This document shows, piece by piece, positions 62,460 to 64,000 of a DNA stretch of 64,000 bases. The stretch is from assembly GCA_027625915.1 (NCBI GenBank), contig JANTQA010000070.1:10545001-10609000 (forward strand). The letters run 5' to 3'. The stretch's first letter is position 1. Each line of letters begins with the position of its first letter. The stretch comes from Anaeramoeba flamelloides. Lineage: Eukaryota; Metamonada; Anaeramoebidae. Both the position numbers and the translations under genes were made by a program. The notes under the pieces were generated by a model. The model was given only the letters and a program-made list of their open reading frames with translations. It made no database searches and was not told the DNA's origin.

Positions 62460-62880
62460 TTATTAATTCAAAGTTAGTATAGTGATCAAAATAATATGTA
62501 TCCAAACTAGTACAATCAATGTATCAAAATATAATCCTTCTTTTTTTTTTTTTTCTTCTTTTTCCAATATACTATATAATTCATTACTCAATAGTATACC
62601 TAAGGTCAATTCAATTTTGAAAGTAAACTCCTTGATTTTTTTAGTAAATTTTAAATTAGGAAGGGAATATATTTCTACAAAAAATAACTCTATTTTTTGA
62701 GATAAAATTTGCAAATTTGATCCTTCATTTTTAGAATTTCTTTTTAAATAATTTAACTTTAAGAAATCAATACCATATTTACTTCGGGTTTAATTATTTG
62801 TTTAGTTGAATGACTATGTATCGGTTTTTGATAAAAAAGAAAGAAGCACACTTTTTCTTTTGAAACCAGTATTAAACTTT
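62460..62880 (+). repeat. Dispersed repeat F, copy 4
   Basis: Shares AGTGATCAAAATAATATGTA, CAAAATATAATCCTTC, CAATTTTGAAAGTAAACTCC, TTTGATCCTTCATTTTTAGA, CCATATTTACTTCGG and CACACTTTTTCTTTTGAAAC with the other copies in the same order. Confidence 0.6.
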
Positions 62881-62886
62881 TCTCTA

Positions 62887-63366
62887 CAGTGGTGTAAATA
62901 ACCCATTCAGACAACCTTTAACCCATTACTAAAATTTAACTAGTGTTTTTTTTTTCAGACTTGGGTATTGGAAGACCAGTAATCACAAATAGATTCTATT
63001 TTCAGAACCAAATTGACTTTAGAGGTTAGATCTTTGATTAATCAAAATGGCTCAATTATATTAAATGCTTTTGTTTCAAAAATTTAATCATATTTACCAA
63101 ATTATTGAGATTAAATGATTTTTTTATAAAAATTCAAAAAATGAAATTATGCTCATTTTTTTTGTCAAAAAATTACATTTTAATCTTCCAATATCTTCAT
63201 AATTCTTTTTTAAAATTTATTTAAAGAACCCTATTTCTTGTTTATATACTGTTTTCATCCCATTCATTGATTATTTCTTTTATTTCCAGAGCCTGCCAAT
63301 ATTTTTTACATGAGTTAAATTTTAGTAATGGGTTAAAATAAAAAACACCGGTTAGTTACACTACTG
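62887..63366. mobile_element. Mariner-like MITE, family J
   Basis: Left end CAGTGGTGTAAATAACC and right end GGTTAGTTACACTACTG are inverted (about 14 of 17 positions), with TA directly outside both. Further inside, TAACCCATTACTAAAATTTA pairs with TAAATTTTAGTAATGGGTTA. About 480 bp, non-coding. It abuts the end of repeat F. Confidence 0.75.
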
Positions 63367-64000
63367 TAGTTGTTATTTTGGGATTAGTCTTATTTTTCAC
63401 AAAATGCTGTACTATTATTCTAATAGAAAAGTTATCTAGTTCCCAATAAAAACACTTTATAAAATAAAATCTTATCCAAAAGGTATGTCATTTACTTTTG
63501 AGGTACAAATTTGCAATTAGGAATTTAATTAGAAAGAATTACAAATTCCAAAGCATGTAAAAGTTGATTGTTAATCTCGATCTCAAGATTCAAAGGGTTT
63601 ATTTCTGTCATGTATAGTCACCTAGATCGTAAGGAATTTTTTTATTTAGAAAGTCCGTAAACTTGTCTTGAAATTATTACTAGGGGTGGTGATGTTCCTG
63701 TGGTGAAGAAGTATTTCAATTCAATTAGTCTGAAACAATATTGAGTCAAATGAAATTAAATTTTTACCAAAAACCTTATTGTAAAAAGCAAAGTAAAGTT
63801 TTTTCCAAAATTGTTACGCTGAAATATTGTGTGGAATTTCAAAGTGGTTTTTGGTTTACCAATTTGTAATTGAGAATTTAGTTGAAAGTCTCGAAACGTC
63901 TTTACTTTTTCTGTTGATTGTTCTCAATAATGGCAGAATTTAAATCCAATTCGATAGATTACTTTTTTCGGATTTCTATTCGTAATAAATTCAAAATCTT

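Larger units (their letters stand above)
60493..64000. other. Non-coding 3' flank with repeats
   Basis: AT-rich. Contains a TA microsatellite (about 61795-61816), repeat F copy 4 (62460-62880) and a mariner-like element (62887-63366). 63.4-64.0 kb is less AT-rich but shows no gene I can support. Confidence 0.6.

Overview
The window looks like a piece of nuclear genome from a free-living unicellular eukaryote. Spliceosomal GT-AG introns recur, stops are standard, and non-coding DNA is extremely AT-rich with long A and T runs. Proteins carry long Lys/Asn/Glu/Gln tracts, and a eukaryotic cytosolic ribosomal protein gene (eL31) is present. The protein style (GH18 chitinase, BTB proteins with charged linkers, TauE/SafE exporter, K/N-rich giants) would fit an amoeboid protist such as an anaeramoebid or amoebozoan. 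That placement is inference only.

Layout: (1) 2.25-4.37 kb, + strand, a divergent ABCE1/RLI1-like protein with no Fe-S domain and no first P-loop. (2) 14.21 to 5.84 kb, - strand, one TauE/SafE-type membrane protein in three exons. Its first two exons are separated by a 6.3-kb intron packed with repeats. (3) 23.00 to 19.18 kb, - strand, a secreted, probably GPI-anchored GH18 glycosidase. A 2.8-kb intron cuts its catalytic motif and holds a LINE tail with a fold-back element inserted in it. (4) 31.48-31.94 kb, +, a small secreted Cys-rich protein with a duplicated module. (5) 41.69-44.04 kb, +, a BTB protein with a C-terminal glutamine-amidotransferase-like domain. (6) 48.18 to 47.46 kb, -, ribosomal protein eL31 in three exons. 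(7) 53.05-60.49 kb, +, a 2.3-kDa-scale-exceeding giant (about 2342 residues) with TPR repeats and three RRMs. Gene models in items 1, 2, 3, 6 and 7 were joined by hand from splice sites and matching codon phases.

The rest is repeat-rich non-coding DNA. By eye I separate several families of short inverted-repeat elements. One is Tc1/mariner-like (TA flanks, ends starting CAGT, five copies plus a second family). One has TTAA flanks and GGGACTAG ends. One has ACTGGTATTTGAAT ends. One is a fold-back family with AGTGCC-type ends, and one is a nearly perfect 146-bp-arm hairpin at 29.1-29.5 kb. Several longer dispersed repeats lack clear ends. These elements account for much of the intron expansion. 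No tRNA, rRNA, CRISPR array or capsid- or envelope-bearing element was recognised.
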